64,000 nt of DNA from Halovivax gelatinilyticus (GCF_024300625.1 NZ_CP101322.1:2493992-2557991); one strand, 5' to 3'; counted from the stretch's first letter, positions 36,506 through 46,241 are shown. Numbers and translations are program-made. Notes: generated by a model not told the origin, from the letters alone.

Positions 36506-38275
36506 ATGACCGAGTTCTTCGAAATTCACGCGCGCGACGGCGCGGCGCGGCTGGGCGAACTGCGCCTTCGCGAGTCGCACCCGACGCCGGCGCTCGTGGA
36601 CGACCTCCTCGACGACGCCGGTTCGACGTGGGTCGGCGATCGCGAACAACCGACCGGTGATCCGTCGACGCTCACCGTACTCCCCCACCGGGCGTTTCCC
36701 GGCGGAACGGCCCCCGAAGTTCGCGATTCGTTCGCGCCCGAGTATCCCGACGTCGACTTCCCTGCGGCGGCCGTCGTCTCGAGCGAATCGCCCGCCGATC
36801 ACGGCACTGACGCCTACGTCGTCTCCGACGCCCAGTCGATCAGGGGCCACGGTGCGGCGTTTACCGAGGCGATCGTCGCCGTCCGCGAGGCCGTTCCGGC
36901 CGACACGGCGCTCGTTCTCTCCGGGATCGCGACGCCGCGAAACGTCTCGCTTCTCGCCTACGCGGGCGTCGATGCGGTCGACGCCGCCTTCGCGACCGCC
37001 GAGGGAACGCGCGGGAACTACCTGACGACCGACGGATCGCACTATCTCGACGATCTGGACGAGCTGCCGTGTTCCTGTCCCGTCTGTCAGGGACCCCGCG
37101 AGTCGTTCACGCTCGCCGATTGCGCAGAGCACAACCGGAACGCGCTGGCCGCCGAACTCGCGACGGTGCGCCAGCGGATTCGCGACGGGCGTCTGCGCGA
37201 TTATCTCGAAGGGCAGGTCAGACACGACCAGTGGCTCACCGCGGCGATGCGCGAACTCGACGACCAGTGGGCCTACCTGGAGGAGCGAACGCCGATCCTC
37301 CGCGAGGCCGAGATCACGGCGGCGACGGAGGACACCCTCCGCCGGGTCGAGATCCAGCGCTACGCCGACCGGGTGACCAGTCGGTACCGGAATCGCTTTC
37401 GAAACCCGCTGGTGCTCGTCCCCTGTTCTGCTCGCAAACCCTACAGCGAATCCCAGAGCCACCGCCAGTTCCACGACGCGATCCAGTGGCGCGCCCACCT
37501 CGTCTCGATGACGAGCCCGATCGGCGTCGTCCCGCAGGAACTCGAGACGACCTACCCCGCCCAGCACTACGACACCGTCGTCACCGGCCGCTGGTCGGCC
37601 GACGAGATCGACTTCGTCGCCCGGGTTCTGAGACGGTACCTGGAGCGAAACGAGTACCGGAAGATAGTCGCTCACGTTCCCGACGACGGCTATCGTGAGA
37701 TCGTCGAGCGCGTCGAGGCCGACCTCGACCTCTCGGATCGACTCACCTACACCGTCCCCGAGGGCGGTCACCCCACCGACGAGGAGTCGCTTTCGAACCT
37801 CTCGACCGCGCTTTCGGGCGAACTCAAGTATTCCAAACGCGAGCGAGAGCACAACACGATTCGGGCGATCGCCGACTACGTCCTCGGCGACGGCGCCGGC
37901 GACGACCTCTTCGACGCCGTCGACGTGCAGACGACGAGTCGGTACCCCAAGATCCAGGTCAGAGACGGTGAGGGCACACAACTCGCGACGATGGTTCCGA
38001 AGTACGGGACCCTCTCGTTCACCCTGGAAGGTGCCCGGCTGTGGGTCGACAGCGACGCCCCGACCAAGCGCGTCGAGATCGACGGCTTCGTCCCGCACGG
38101 GAGCGTCCTCGCACCGGGCGTCGTCGACGCCGACGACGAGATTCGCGTCGGCGACGAGGTCGTCGTCGAGGGGCCGAAGGCGTTCGCGGTCGGTCGTGCG
38201 GAGATGTTCGGCCGGGAGATGACAGAAAGCACGCGTGGCGAGGCGGTGACGGTTCGCCACGTCGAAGAGCGATAG
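36506..38275 (+). CDS. arcS: Archaeosine synthase subunit alpha
   Basis: A 589-residue TgtA-like protein with a C-terminal PUA domain. The N-terminal third is a divergent TGT barrel. [20 protein letters not shown] resembles the TgtA zinc site. PCSARKPYSESQSHRQFHDA (about residue 310) is the ArcS-specific motif. The last 80 residues form a PUA domain (VDVQTTSRYPKIQVRDGEGT to GRAEMFGREM). ArcS attaches lysine to preQ0 in tRNA position 15; the partner RaSEA then cleaves the adduct to archaeosine. RaSEA is at 56920 in this window, about 19 kb away. Last gene of the tgtA-led run. Confidence 0.95.
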   Translation: MTEFFEIHARDGAARLGELRLRESHPTPALVDDLLDDAGSTWVGDREQPTGDPSTLTVLPHRAFPGGTAPEVRDSFAPEYPDVDFPAAAVVSSESPADHGTDAYVVSDAQSIRGHGAAFTEAIVAVREAVPADTALVLSGIATPRNVSLLAYAGVDAVDAAFATAEGTRGNYLTTDGSHYLDDLDELPCSCPVCQGPRESFTLADCAEHNRNALAAELATVRQRIRDGRLRDYLEGQVRHDQWLTAAMRELDDQWAYLEERTPILREAEITAATEDTLRRVEIQRYADRVTSRYRNRFRNPLVLVPCSARKPYSESQSHRQFHDAIQWRAHLVSMTSPIGVVPQELETTYPAQHYDTVVTGRWSADEIDFVARVLRRYLERNEYRKIVAHVPDDGYREIVERVEADLDLSDRLTYTVPEGGHPTDEESLSNLSTALSGELKYSKREREHNTIRAIADYVLGDGAGDDLFDAVDVQTTSRYPKIQVRDGEGTQLATMVPKYGTLSFTLEGARLWVDSDAPTKRVEIDGFVPHGSVLAPGVVDADDEIRVGDEVVVEGPKAFAVGRAEMFGREMTESTRGEAVTVRHVEER

Positions 38276-38423
38276 CGTCGCCGGCGATCGGTTGCGCTCG
38301 TCGAGGTATCGAATTCGTCACTCGAACCCGCCCGGATCGAGACCGGTCCGGTTCTGGGAGGTACTGTCATATCGTTAATGGGTTATATCTACTCACGCAG
38401 CGTTCGTTCATTCGGTGACTTTC

Positions 38424-39017
38424 ATGGCTTCGACAACGCAACCAGCCTCGTACGAGGCACAGCTCGAGTCGAACTGGCGGACGCTCGCACTCGCGGGGAT
38501 CGTCGTGGGACTGCTCGGAATCCTCGCGATCTCGTTTCCGTTCGCCACTGGGCTCTCTATCACCTACGGGATCGGTCTGTTGTTGATCCTGAGCGGGATC
38601 GTTCACGGCGGCCACGCGCTGACTGTCCGGGGCTGGCGAGGTCAACTCTGGCAACTCGTGGTTGGAGTCGTCAGCGTCGTCGCCGGTCTCGTCATCGTCG
38701 CGAATCCCGTCCTCGGACTGGCGAGCCTGACGCTGCTGGCGGCCGCGTACCTGCTTGCCGACGGCGTCGCGGAACTCTGGCTCAGCAGCCGACTGGAGTC
38801 GCGGTCCGGCCGGTGGTCGGTCGCCCTGAGCGGCTTCCTGTCGGCCGTGCTGGCCGGGTTACTCCTCGCCGGCTTTCCCGCCGATTCGGCGTGGGCCATC
38901 GGAGTGCTGGTCGGGGTGAGTTTGCTCCTGACCGGCCTCTCGATGGTCGTCGTCTCGTCCGACGGACGGCGAGCGAGCCGCGCGTTTTCTCCGGAGACGC
39001 GCGATGAGGCCGTTTAA
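38424..39017 (+). CDS. HdeD/DUF308-family membrane protein
   Basis: A 197-residue protein with six predicted helices in three repeated pairs: LALAGIVVGLLGILAISFPF, YGIGLLLILSGIVHGGHAL, LVVGVVSVVAGLVIVANPVL, LLAAAYLLADGVAELWL, VALSGFLSAVLAGLLLAGFP and IGVLVGVSLLLTGLSMVV. This matches the HdeD/DUF308 family, named from an E. coli acid-resistance membrane protein. Start taken at the ATG at 38424. Role in haloarchaea unknown, perhaps stress related. Confidence 0.88.
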   Translation: MASTTQPASYEAQLESNWRTLALAGIVVGLLGILAISFPFATGLSITYGIGLLLILSGIVHGGHALTVRGWRGQLWQLVVGVVSVVAGLVIVANPVLGLASLTLLAAAYLLADGVAELWLSSRLESRSGRWSVALSGFLSAVLAGLLLAGFPADSAWAIGVLVGVSLLLTGLSMVVVSSDGRRASRAFSPETRDEAV

Positions 39018-39146
39018 TCTGCCTCTACGCTAGCGGCATCGACACCCGTCGGTCCAACGGTGTCCCGTCCGTTTTCGCTCGCACGTTCACGCGTTCTGGT
39101 CGATCTACTGCGTTCTATGTAGGGATCTATAGTGATCTGGGCCAAA

Positions 39147-39174
39147 CTATATATAAATTATAAGTCTATTTATC
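39147..39174 (+). promoter_or_regulatory. Double TATA-rich promoter of the pst operon
   Basis: An AT-rich run ctatatataaattataag (39147-39164) is followed by ctatttatc (39166-39174). The second is about 28 bases before the pstS ATG, right for a leaderless start. The first could be an alternative promoter used under phosphate starvation. Confidence 0.65.
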
Positions 39175-39197
39175 CTCTTCAGTCGGACTCGTATTCG

Positions 39198-40229
39198 ATG
39201 TCCGACGACAGATTCGGGCGAGACGGTGGCGGAGTATCGAGACGGGAATTTGCTGCGGGTGCAGGCGCCGTCGGGGCCATCGGCCTCGCCGGGTGTGGCG
39301 GTGTCCTCGGTGGCGGTAGTGGTGAGCTATCCGGAACGATCGATGCCTCGGGATCGAATACCGTCGCACCGATCACCGACTGGGCGGGCGAGCAGTTCTC
39401 GAACGAGTTCCCGGACGTACTCGTCGATGTCGCTCCGGAAGGGACGGGCGCCGGCTTTCAGGAGTTTTGCCGGGCGAATTCGGCCGTCCAGAGTGCGAGT
39501 CGAGAGATCACCGACGACGAGGTCGATCTCTGTGGGGAGAACGACGTCGACTACGACTTCCTCGAAGTCGGCCTCGACGGACTGTCGGTCGTCAAGAATT
39601 CGGAGAACGATTGGGTCGACACCATCACCCTCGACGAGCTCCGACAGATCTGGGAGTTCCAGTCCGACGTCGAAACGTGGAGCGACGTTCGCTCGGAGTG
39701 GCCCGACGAGGAAATCCAGCTCCACGCCCGCGACAGCGCGTCCGGGACGTTCGATTACTTCACGCGCGAGATCAACGGCGAGATCGGCAACGTCCGCGAC
39801 GACTATTCCGCGACCAGCCAGACCAACGAGATCATGGGCGCGGTCGCCGACAATCTGCACGGCTTCGGCTGGGGTGGCCTCGGGTACCTCCGGGCCATCG
39901 AGGACGACCAGCCGATCGAAGCCGTCCCCGTCGAAAGCGACGTCGACGGAGACTTCTATCTCCCGACCGAGGCGAACATCGAGGAGGGGTTGTACTCGCC
40001 CCTCGCCCGCCCGTTGTTCGCGTACTTCAATATGGCGAGCCTGGAGGAGGAACCGGATCTCATCGGTTCGTTCGCCCGGTTCTACGCGAACAACGCCCAG
40101 GGGTTCGCCAGGGACGAGGGCTTCTACGCGGCTCCGGACGAAGTCACCGAGGAGAACCACGACAAGATCGACTCCTGGCTCGATCAGGTCGGATCGTCGC
40201 CGGACGACCTCACCGTGGATCGTGACTGA
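39198..40229 (+). CDS. pstS: Phosphate ABC transporter substrate-binding lipoprotein
   Basis: A 343-residue lipoprotein. Tat motif and lipobox are in VSRREFAAGAGAVGAIGLAG followed by Cys. The mature part shows the phosphate-binding segments GTIDASGSNTVAPITDWAGE, VAPEGTGAGFQEFCRANSAV and HARDSASGTFDYFTREI, as in PstS. It captures phosphate outside the cell and delivers it to PstCA. Start at 39198, since the longer frame runs through the promoter. First gene of pstS-C-A-B-phoU; gaps are tiny or negative. Confidence 0.95.
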   Translation: MSDDRFGRDGGGVSRREFAAGAGAVGAIGLAGCGGVLGGGSGELSGTIDASGSNTVAPITDWAGEQFSNEFPDVLVDVAPEGTGAGFQEFCRANSAVQSASREITDDEVDLCGENDVDYDFLEVGLDGLSVVKNSENDWVDTITLDELRQIWEFQSDVETWSDVRSEWPDEEIQLHARDSASGTFDYFTREINGEIGNVRDDYSATSQTNEIMGAVADNLHGFGWGGLGYLRAIEDDQPIEAVPVESDVDGDFYLPTEANIEEGLYSPLARPLFAYFNMASLEEEPDLIGSFARFYANNAQGFARDEGFYAAPDEVTEENHDKIDSWLDQVGSSPDDLTVDRD

Positions 40230-40244
40230 CGACGGACACACACG

Positions 40245-41240
40245 ATGAGCACTGAAACCACGCCTGGACCGGGGATCACCCGCGACGCTGCCGCACAGTC
40301 CGACATTGCGGCCAACCGTCGGGCCAGACGCGTACTCTTCGGATTCGCGGCGATCACGGTCATCACGACGCTCGCGATCTTTTTCGTGCTGATCGACAAC
40401 GCCGCGAGTTACTTCTTCGGCGCCAAACTCACCGAGATGCTCACCGGCGCGAGCGTCGAGCGGACGGTGACTTTCACCGAGTTCTTCACCGGAACGCGGT
40501 GGGCGCCCGATCACGCGACTCCGGCTCACGGTGCGCTGCCAGTCATCTTCGGGACGCTCGCGATCACTGTCGGCGCGGCGTTCGTCTCGATCCCGATCGG
40601 GACGGCGACCGCGATCTACCTCTCGGAGTACGCCTCACCCGGGGTCCGATCGAAACTCAAACCGACGCTCGAGGTACTCGCCGGCATCCCGACGATCGTC
40701 TACGGCTACTTCGCGATCGCGTTCATCAATCCGATCGTTCTGGCGCCGATCGCGGACGCGCTATTCGGAATCAACCTCGGTCGCTACAGCATGCTCTCGG
40801 GGATGCTCGTGGTCGGAATCATGACGATTCCGATGGTCTCCTCGATCAGCGAGGACGCGATGTCCGCGGTGCCGGACGATCTCCGGAACGGCGCCTACGC
40901 CCTCGGCGCGACGAAGTACGACGTGTCGACGCGCATCGTGCTTCCGGCCTCGATATCCGGCGTATTCGCCTCGTACATCCTCGCCGTCTCCCGGGCGATC
41001 GGCGAGACGATGGCGGTGACGTTGGCGGCCGGGTTCAACGCGAACATCACCGCGAACCCGTTCGACGAGATCATGACGATGACCGCCTACATGGTGTCGA
41101 TGGCTCGCGGGACGACCGCCGTCGGGACCGTCGAGTACCAGAGCCTGTTCGCGGTCGGGCTGTTGTTATTCGTTATGACCCTGACGATGAACTTACTCAA
41201 CGACGCACTCAAGCGACGGTTCCAGGAGGAGTACCGATGA
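40245..41240 (+). CDS. pstC: Phosphate ABC transporter permease PstC
   Basis: A 331-residue permease with six membrane helices and the ABC permease coupling loop EDAMSAVPDDLRNGAYALGA (EAA motif). GTLAITVGAAFVSIPIGTAT, YLSEYASPG and GIPTIVYGYFAI are typical PstC segments. It forms the channel with PstA. Its stop overlaps the pstA start (ATGA). Confidence 0.95.
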   Translation: MSTETTPGPGITRDAAAQSDIAANRRARRVLFGFAAITVITTLAIFFVLIDNAASYFFGAKLTEMLTGASVERTVTFTEFFTGTRWAPDHATPAHGALPVIFGTLAITVGAAFVSIPIGTATAIYLSEYASPGVRSKLKPTLEVLAGIPTIVYGYFAIAFINPIVLAPIADALFGINLGRYSMLSGMLVVGIMTIPMVSSISEDAMSAVPDDLRNGAYALGATKYDVSTRIVLPASISGVFASYILAVSRAIGETMAVTLAAGFNANITANPFDEIMTMTAYMVSMARGTTAVGTVEYQSLFAVGLLLFVMTLTMNLLNDALKRRFQEEYR

Positions 41241-42160
41241 GTACCGACTCCGAAGATCGATTGTCGCCGGAGACGGGCGGTGGAGTGTTTACCGACGTCG
41301 ACCTCAGCCGAGAACACCTGAAGAATCGAGCCTTTCGCTGGCTCCTCTTCGCCGCGTCGATGTTCGGCGTCGTCGTGCTGGCGCTGCTGTTGCTCGACGT
41401 CGCAACTGACTTCTACGCTGGCCTGACCGAGTTCGACATCAGTCTCGTCGATTTCTTCACGCGGGACGGCTCGCGACGGGAGGAACTCGCCGGCTTCAGG
41501 GGAGCGATCGTCGCGTCGGTTATGCTGATGATCGTGACGGCGATCCTTTCATTTTTCGTCGGCGTCGGGTCGGCGATCTACCTGGAGGAGTACGCTCCGG
41601 ACACGCGAACGACTCGACTGATCGAGGCGAACCTGGCGAACCTCGCCGGCGTTCCGTCGATCGTCTACGGCCTGCTCGCGCTGGCGGCGCTGGTCAACGG
41701 GATCGGTATGGGGCCGATTCTGCTGGCGGGCGCGGTTGCACTCGCCCTGCTAGTGATGCCGATCATCATCGTCTCGACGCAGGAAGCGCTACGTTCGGTC
41801 CCCGACGGCGTCAGGAACGGGTCGTACGCGACGGGCGCCACGAAGTGGCAGACGATTCGCCAGGTCGTGTTGCCGGCGGCACTGCCCGGGATAATGACGG
41901 GCACCATCCTGGCGCTCGCCCGCGCGATCGGCGAGACGGCGCCGCTGATCATGGTCGGGGCGCTGTTCACCAACCGGATGCCGTTCGGGCCGTTGGATCG
42001 CTTCAGCGCGATGCCGACCCAGATCTACAACTGGGCGGCGGAGCCGAGTCCCCACTTCATTCACCTCGCGGCGACCGGCATCGTCGTCCTGCTCGCGTTC
42101 ATGTTCGTCATGAACGGGGTTGCGATCTACCTGCGCCACAAGTACGAGACGGAGATATAA
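41237..42160 (+). CDS. pstA: Phosphate ABC transporter permease PstA
   Basis: A 307-residue permease. The ATG at 41237 overlaps the pstC stop by four bases; a longer open frame upstream is a pstC shadow. Key segments: [36 protein letters not shown], the EAA loop [20 protein letters not shown] and [19 protein letters not shown]. Pairs with PstC in the membrane. Confidence 0.95.
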   Translation: MSTDSEDRLSPETGGGVFTDVDLSREHLKNRAFRWLLFAASMFGVVVLALLLLDVATDFYAGLTEFDISLVDFFTRDGSRREELAGFRGAIVASVMLMIVTAILSFFVGVGSAIYLEEYAPDTRTTRLIEANLANLAGVPSIVYGLLALAALVNGIGMGPILLAGAVALALLVMPIIIVSTQEALRSVPDGVRNGSYATGATKWQTIRQVVLPAALPGIMTGTILALARAIGETAPLIMVGALFTNRMPFGPLDRFSAMPTQIYNWAAEPSPHFIHLAATGIVVLLAFMFVMNGVAIYLRHKYETEI

Positions 42161-42161
42161 C

Positions 42162-42998
42162 ATGTCCACACAACAGAACACGGATTCACTGATCACGACC
42201 GACGTACAGGCAACCGACACCGAGCGGGAGACGAAACCGGACGAGACGGTTCTCGAGGCCCAAAACCTCGACGTCTATTACGGAGACGACCGGGCGCTCT
42301 CGGACGTCACCATCGAGATTCCCGAGCACAAGGTGACCGCAATCATCGGTCCCTCGGGCTGTGGAAAGTCGACGTTCCTTCGCTCGATCAACCGGATGAA
42401 CGACCAGATCGACGTCGCTCGTATCGAGGGGGAACTCTACTTCCACAACAAGAACGTCTACGACGAGGACGTCGATCCCGTCGCGTTGCGCCGAAAGATC
42501 GGACAGGTGTTCCAGAAACCCAACCCGTTCCCGAAGTCGATCTACGACAACGTCGCCTACGGGTTGCGGGTCCAGGGGAAGGCCGACACGGTCGACCTCG
42601 ACGACGCCGTCGAGCGCGCACTTCGCGGGTCGGCCCTCTGGGACGAGGTGAACGACAAGCTCGACTCGTCCGGGCTCGACCTCTCCGGCGGCCAGCAACA
42701 GCGACTCTGCATCGCCCGCGCGATCGCGACCGACCCCGAGGTGCTCCTGATGGACGAGCCGACGTCCGCGCTCGACCCAGTCGCCGCCTCGAAAATCGAG
42801 GACCTCATCGACGACCTGGTCGAAGAGTACACCGTCGTCATCGTCACTCACAACATGCAACAGGCCGCCCGAATCTCCGACAAGACGGCCGTTTTCCTCA
42901 CCGGCGGCGAACTCGTCGAGTTCGACGACACGAGCACCATCTTCGCGGATCCGGCCGACGACCGCGTCGAGGACTACATCACCGGTAAATTTGGCTAA
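42162..42998 (+). CDS. pstB: Phosphate ABC transporter ATPase PstB
   Basis: A 278-residue ABC ATPase. Walker [11 protein letters not shown]-loop [20 protein letters not shown], signature [16 protein letters not shown], Walker [14 protein letters not shown] and the switch [10 protein letters not shown] are all present. The [15 protein letters not shown] stretch is diagnostic for PstB. It powers phosphate import. The start at 42162 follows the pstA stop by one base. Confidence 0.97.
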   Translation: MSTQQNTDSLITTDVQATDTERETKPDETVLEAQNLDVYYGDDRALSDVTIEIPEHKVTAIIGPSGCGKSTFLRSINRMNDQIDVARIEGELYFHNKNVYDEDVDPVALRRKIGQVFQKPNPFPKSIYDNVAYGLRVQGKADTVDLDDAVERALRGSALWDEVNDKLDSSGLDLSGGQQQRLCIARAIATDPEVLLMDEPTSALDPVAASKIEDLIDDLVEEYTVVIVTHNMQQAARISDKTAVFLTGGELVEFDDTSTIFADPADDRVEDYITGKFG

Positions 42999-43000
42999 CC

Positions 43001-43690
43001 ATGGCACGAAAATCCTACCAGGCGGAGCTGGACGCTCTCGAAGCCGGCGTTCTCGAGATGAGCGATCTCGTCTGCGAACGGTTCCGACTCGCATTGTCAG
43101 CGTACGAACAGCGTGACGAGGAACTCGCCGAGGGAGTCATCACCGGCGATCACGAGATCAATCGGCGCTACCTCGAGCTGGAGGGCGAGTGTATCGGTCT
43201 GCTGGCGCTCCAGCAACCGGTCGCCGGTGACCTGCGCTTTATCACCGCGTCGTTCAAGATCATCACCGACCTCGAACGCGTCGCCGACCTGGCGACCAAC
43301 GTCGGCCGCTACGCGATCGAGGGAGGCCGCGATCGCTATCCCGAGATCCCGGTCGTTCAGATCGGCGAGACGACGATCGAACTGGTCGAGGATGCGATGA
43401 GCGCGTACGCGACCAACGACGCCGCTGCGACGTACGAAATCGCCACTCGCGACGACGATATCGACGCCCGATGTGAGTCGGCCAGCGAGGTCGTCGTCCG
43501 TGACGTACTCGCATCCGGGGCCGCCGTCGGGGAGGCGACGGACGGCACCGGTGACGTCTCTCCACTCTTCGAAGACGTCTCGCGGATGCTGCTGACGATC
43601 CGCGACGTCGAACGGGTCGGCGACCACGCCGTCAACATCGCCGCTCGAACCCTCAATATGGTCGAAAACGACGACGAACTGATCTACTGA
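43001..43690 (+). CDS. phoU: Phosphate-signalling regulator PhoU
   Basis: A 229-residue protein made of two three-helix PhoU bundles. Motifs: GDHEINRRYLELEGECIGLL, LQQPVAGDLRFITASFKIIT, DLERVADLATNVGRYAIEGG and the second-domain RDVERVGDHAVNIAARTLNM. The E/DxxxD motifs bind metal clusters. PhoU restrains Pst and conveys phosphate status. Two bases separate it from pstB. Confidence 0.95.
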   Translation: MARKSYQAELDALEAGVLEMSDLVCERFRLALSAYEQRDEELAEGVITGDHEINRRYLELEGECIGLLALQQPVAGDLRFITASFKIITDLERVADLATNVGRYAIEGGRDRYPEIPVVQIGETTIELVEDAMSAYATNDAAATYEIATRDDDIDARCESASEVVVRDVLASGAAVGEATDGTGDVSPLFEDVSRMLLTIRDVERVGDHAVNIAARTLNMVENDDELIY

Positions 43691-43732
43691 TTAACCAGCC
43701 AGTTTCTCGGACCACTCGAGTGATTCGCAAGG

Positions 43733-43760
43733 GATATATGAATGCTTGTTCAGATATTCA
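43733..43760 (+). promoter_or_regulatory. TATA box and palindromic operator of the arsenic operon
   Basis: The TATA-like gatatatg (43733-43740) is about 30 bases before the arsR ATG at 43768. It overlaps a 22-base sequence 43739-43760 whose ends tgaat and attca are an exact inverted pair. A bound ArsR dimer would block the promoter, the usual arsenic-responsive design. Confidence 0.55.
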
Positions 43761-43767
43761 GCTACCG

Positions 43768-44166
43768 ATGGCCCACCCTGATCGACTGCATCGACTCATC
43801 GAAGACGAACTCGGCGAGTGCTGCGAGGCGGACGTCGACGATCGTCTGTCGGCGCTCGGCGCGCTCGACGAGGGGGTGCCGGACGACCCGACGCCGGACC
43901 TCATCGCGTTGTCGACGCTCGGCGACGCGACCCGCCACCGCCTCGTTCGACTACTCGTGGCGGCAGAAGGCGAACTGTGCGTCTGCGAACTCTCGCCGCT
44001 CGTCGACGTCAGCGACAGCGCGATCAGCCACGCGCTCTCGGACCTGACCGACGCCGGACTCGTCTCCCGCCGAAAGGAGGGAACCTGGCGCTACTACCGT
44101 CCGACCGAGCGCGCCGAGCGACTCGTCGCCGCGCTCGACGATACCCGAGGTGTCGACGGTGTTTGA
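43768..44166 (+). CDS. arsR: ArsR-family arsenic-responsive repressor
   Basis: A 132-residue winged helix-turn-helix regulator: LIALSTLGDATRHRLVRLLV, the metal-binding helix ELCVCELSPLVDVSDSAISH, DLTDAGLVSRRKEGTWRYYR. The C-x-C pair in ELCVCEL is the classic arsenite site of ArsR; an extra ECC near residue 15 may add a third ligand. The ATG at 43768 suits the promoter; an ATG at 43738 would place the operator in the coding region. Overlaps the next gene by 17 bases. Confidence 0.9.
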   Translation: MAHPDRLHRLIEDELGECCEADVDDRLSALGALDEGVPDDPTPDLIALSTLGDATRHRLVRLLVAAEGELCVCELSPLVDVSDSAISHALSDLTDAGLVSRRKEGTWRYYRPTERAERLVAALDDTRGVDGV

Positions 44167-44593
44167 GCGGTCGGATGCGGACGTCACTCTCGGCTTCGTC
44201 TGCGTCCAGAACGCCGGTCGAAGCCAGATGGCGACCGCGTTCGCCGAGCGCGAACGGGACCGTCGTGGCCTCGACGGCGTCGAGATACTCACGGGTGGAA
44301 CGCACCCCGCCGACGCGGTACACCAGGTCGTCGTCGACGCGATGAACGACGTGGCTATCGACCTCGCCGACCGATCACCGCGCGAGATCTCCGCCGAGGA
44401 ACTACACTCGTGTGACGTCGTCGCCACGATGGGGTGTTCGACGCTCGAACTCGACGCGGACGTCAACGTTCGAGACTGGGACCTCGACGATCCTCACGGC
44501 GAGGACCTGGAGGCGGTTCGAGAAATCCGTGACACGGTCGAGCGCCGAGTGATGCGCCTGTTCGACGAACTGAAGGCCGACCGCGATGGCTAA
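44150..44593 (+). CDS. arsC: Arsenate reductase, low-molecular-weight phosphatase type
   Basis: A 147-residue protein with VTLGFVCVQNAGRSQMATAF, the CX5R loop of the tyrosine-phosphatase-like arsenate reductases (C-V-Q-N-A-G-R). Later cysteines in EELHSCDVVATMGCSTLEL could serve as the resolving pair. It reduces arsenate to arsenite for export by the pump downstream. The start is a GTG at 44150, inside arsR; a GTG at 44159 is also possible. It overlaps the pump gene by eight bases. Confidence 0.9.
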   Translation: MSTVFERSDADVTLGFVCVQNAGRSQMATAFAERERDRRGLDGVEILTGGTHPADAVHQVVVDAMNDVAIDLADRSPREISAEELHSCDVVATMGCSTLELDADVNVRDWDLDDPHGEDLEAVREIRDTVERRVMRLFDELKADRDG

Positions 44594-45776
44594 TCCGACC
44601 GACGGAGTCGGTCACGAACACGGCTCCGACTGCGGCTGTCCGGACTGTGGCGATCCACGTTCGATGGACTTCCTGGATAAGTACCTCACCGTCTGGATCT
44701 TCCTCGCGATGGGGATCGGCGTCGGTCTCGGCTCCATCGCGCCGTCCGTCGTCGACCCCATCCAGGACTACTATCTCGTCGAGATCGGTCTCATCATGAT
44801 GATGTATCCGCCGCTGGCGAAGGTCAACTATCGCCAGCTGCCGCGGGTGTTCAGCGCCTGGCGCGTGCTCAGTCTGAGTCTGATTCAGAACTGGCTCATC
44901 GGTCCGACGCTGATGTTCGCCCTCGCGGTCGTCTTCTTCAGCGGGCTCGCCCCGCCGTTTCCGGCTCATCCGGAGTACTTCCTGGGACTAATCTTCATCG
45001 GCATGGCCCGCTGTATCGCGATGGTCCTCGTCTGGAACGACCTCGCCGAGGGATCGAGCGAGTACGCCGCCGGCCTCGTCGCGTTCAACAGCATCTTCCA
45101 GATCCTCACGTACGGGGTCTACATCGCCTTTTTCGCACTCTACCTCCCCGAGTTGCTGGGAATGGATGCGCTGGTCGCCGGTATCGGTGAGTTCGACATC
45201 ACCGTCACCCAGGTATTCTGGGCGATCGCGATCTTCCTCGGTCTCCCGTTCGCCGGCGGCATCCTCACCCGTCTCGGCGGGGTGCGAGTCAGGGGCGAGA
45301 CGTGGTACGAGGAGACGTTCGTTCCTGCGATCAGCCCCGTGACCCTGCTCGCACTGTTGTTCACCGTGATCGTCATGTTCGCCACGCAGGGCGAGGCGAT
45401 CCTCGCTCGACCGACCGACGTCCTCTGGATCGCCGTTCCGCTGACGATCTACTTCGTCGTCATGTTCCTCGTCAGCTTCGCGATGGGGCGCGGCATCGGC
45501 GCCGATTACTCGACGACGACGGCGATCGGCTTCACCGCCGCCTCGAACAACTTCGAACTCGCGATCGCCGTCGCCGTCGCGGTCTTCGGCGTCGGCTCCG
45601 GCGTCGCCTTCGCGACCGTCGTCGGCCCGCTGATCGAGGTGCCGGTGTTGCTCGCGCTCGTCCACGTCGCCGTATACTTCCAGCACCGATTCGACTGGGC
45701 CGGCTACGAGACCGGGCGACTCGACGGAGTTTCCTCGATGGATGACGACCCGCCAGAACCAACCGTAAACGACTGA
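44586..45776 (+). CDS. arsB: ACR3-family arsenite efflux transporter
   Basis: A 396-residue transporter with about ten helices. ACR3 hallmarks: LTVWIFLAMGIGVGLGSIAP, MMYPPLAKVNYRQLPRVF, GMARCIAMVLVWNDLAEGSS (with the conserved pump cysteine), TAASNNFELAIAVAVAVFGV and VVGPLIEVPVLLALVHVA. An N-terminal SDCGCPDCGDP segment adds a cysteine cluster that may bind arsenite before transport. It expels arsenite using the membrane potential or proton gradient. Confidence 0.95.
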   Translation: MANPTDGVGHEHGSDCGCPDCGDPRSMDFLDKYLTVWIFLAMGIGVGLGSIAPSVVDPIQDYYLVEIGLIMMMYPPLAKVNYRQLPRVFSAWRVLSLSLIQNWLIGPTLMFALAVVFFSGLAPPFPAHPEYFLGLIFIGMARCIAMVLVWNDLAEGSSEYAAGLVAFNSIFQILTYGVYIAFFALYLPELLGMDALVAGIGEFDITVTQVFWAIAIFLGLPFAGGILTRLGGVRVRGETWYEETFVPAISPVTLLALLFTVIVMFATQGEAILARPTDVLWIAVPLTIYFVVMFLVSFAMGRGIGADYSTTTAIGFTAASNNFELAIAVAVAVFGVGSGVAFATVVGPLIEVPVLLALVHVAVYFQHRFDWAGYETGRLDGVSSMDDDPPEPTVND

Positions 45777-46225
45777 CCACGACCTTCGAAACGCTCCTCG
45801 TCCCGACCGATGGTAGCGAACCGGCCGAACACGCGGCGCGACGGGGATTCGACCTCGCATCGGACCTCGACGCAACCGTCCACATCCTCTCGGTCGCCGA
45901 CGTCGCACTCGCAACGGGCGTCGGTTACGCCGGCGATTCCGAATCGATCCGAACGCGGCTCCGCGACGCGGCGACAACCCGTGCCGAATCACTCCACGAC
46001 GAGGCGGTCGAACGGGGAATCGAGGCTATCGTCGCCACGCGCGAAGGCATCCCGGCCGACGAGATCGTCTCCTACGCCGACGACCACGCGATCGACGCCA
46101 TCGTCATCGGAACCACTGGTCGTGGCGGTTTCGCTCGGGCGATCGTCGGCAGTGTCGCCGACAAAGTCGTCAGAACGTCACCGGTTCCAGTCTGCACCGT
46201 AGGGCCGAACGAAACTGGCGAGTAG
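45773..46225 (+). CDS. Universal stress protein, probable CTG start
   Basis: From base 45779 the frame reads TTFETLLVPTDGSEPAEHAA, a textbook Usp N-terminus, and ends with DAIVIGTTGRGGFARAIVGS then VADKVVRTSPVPVCTVGP. The motif G-T-T-G-R-G-G-F..GS is the ATP-binding Usp type. No ATG, GTG or TTG is available; the frame is closed by TGA at 45743. A CTG at 45773 overlaps the pump stop as CTGA, exactly where relatives would have ATGA. I take CTG as start (150 residues). It is the last gene of the arsenic operon. Confidence 0.8.
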   Translation: MTTTFETLLVPTDGSEPAEHAARRGFDLASDLDATVHILSVADVALATGVGYAGDSESIRTRLRDAATTRAESLHDEAVERGIEAIVATREGIPADEIVSYADDHAIDAIVIGTTGRGGFARAIVGSVADKVVRTSPVPVCTVGPNETGE

Positions 46226-46241
46226 ATCGCCGCGAGTCGAT

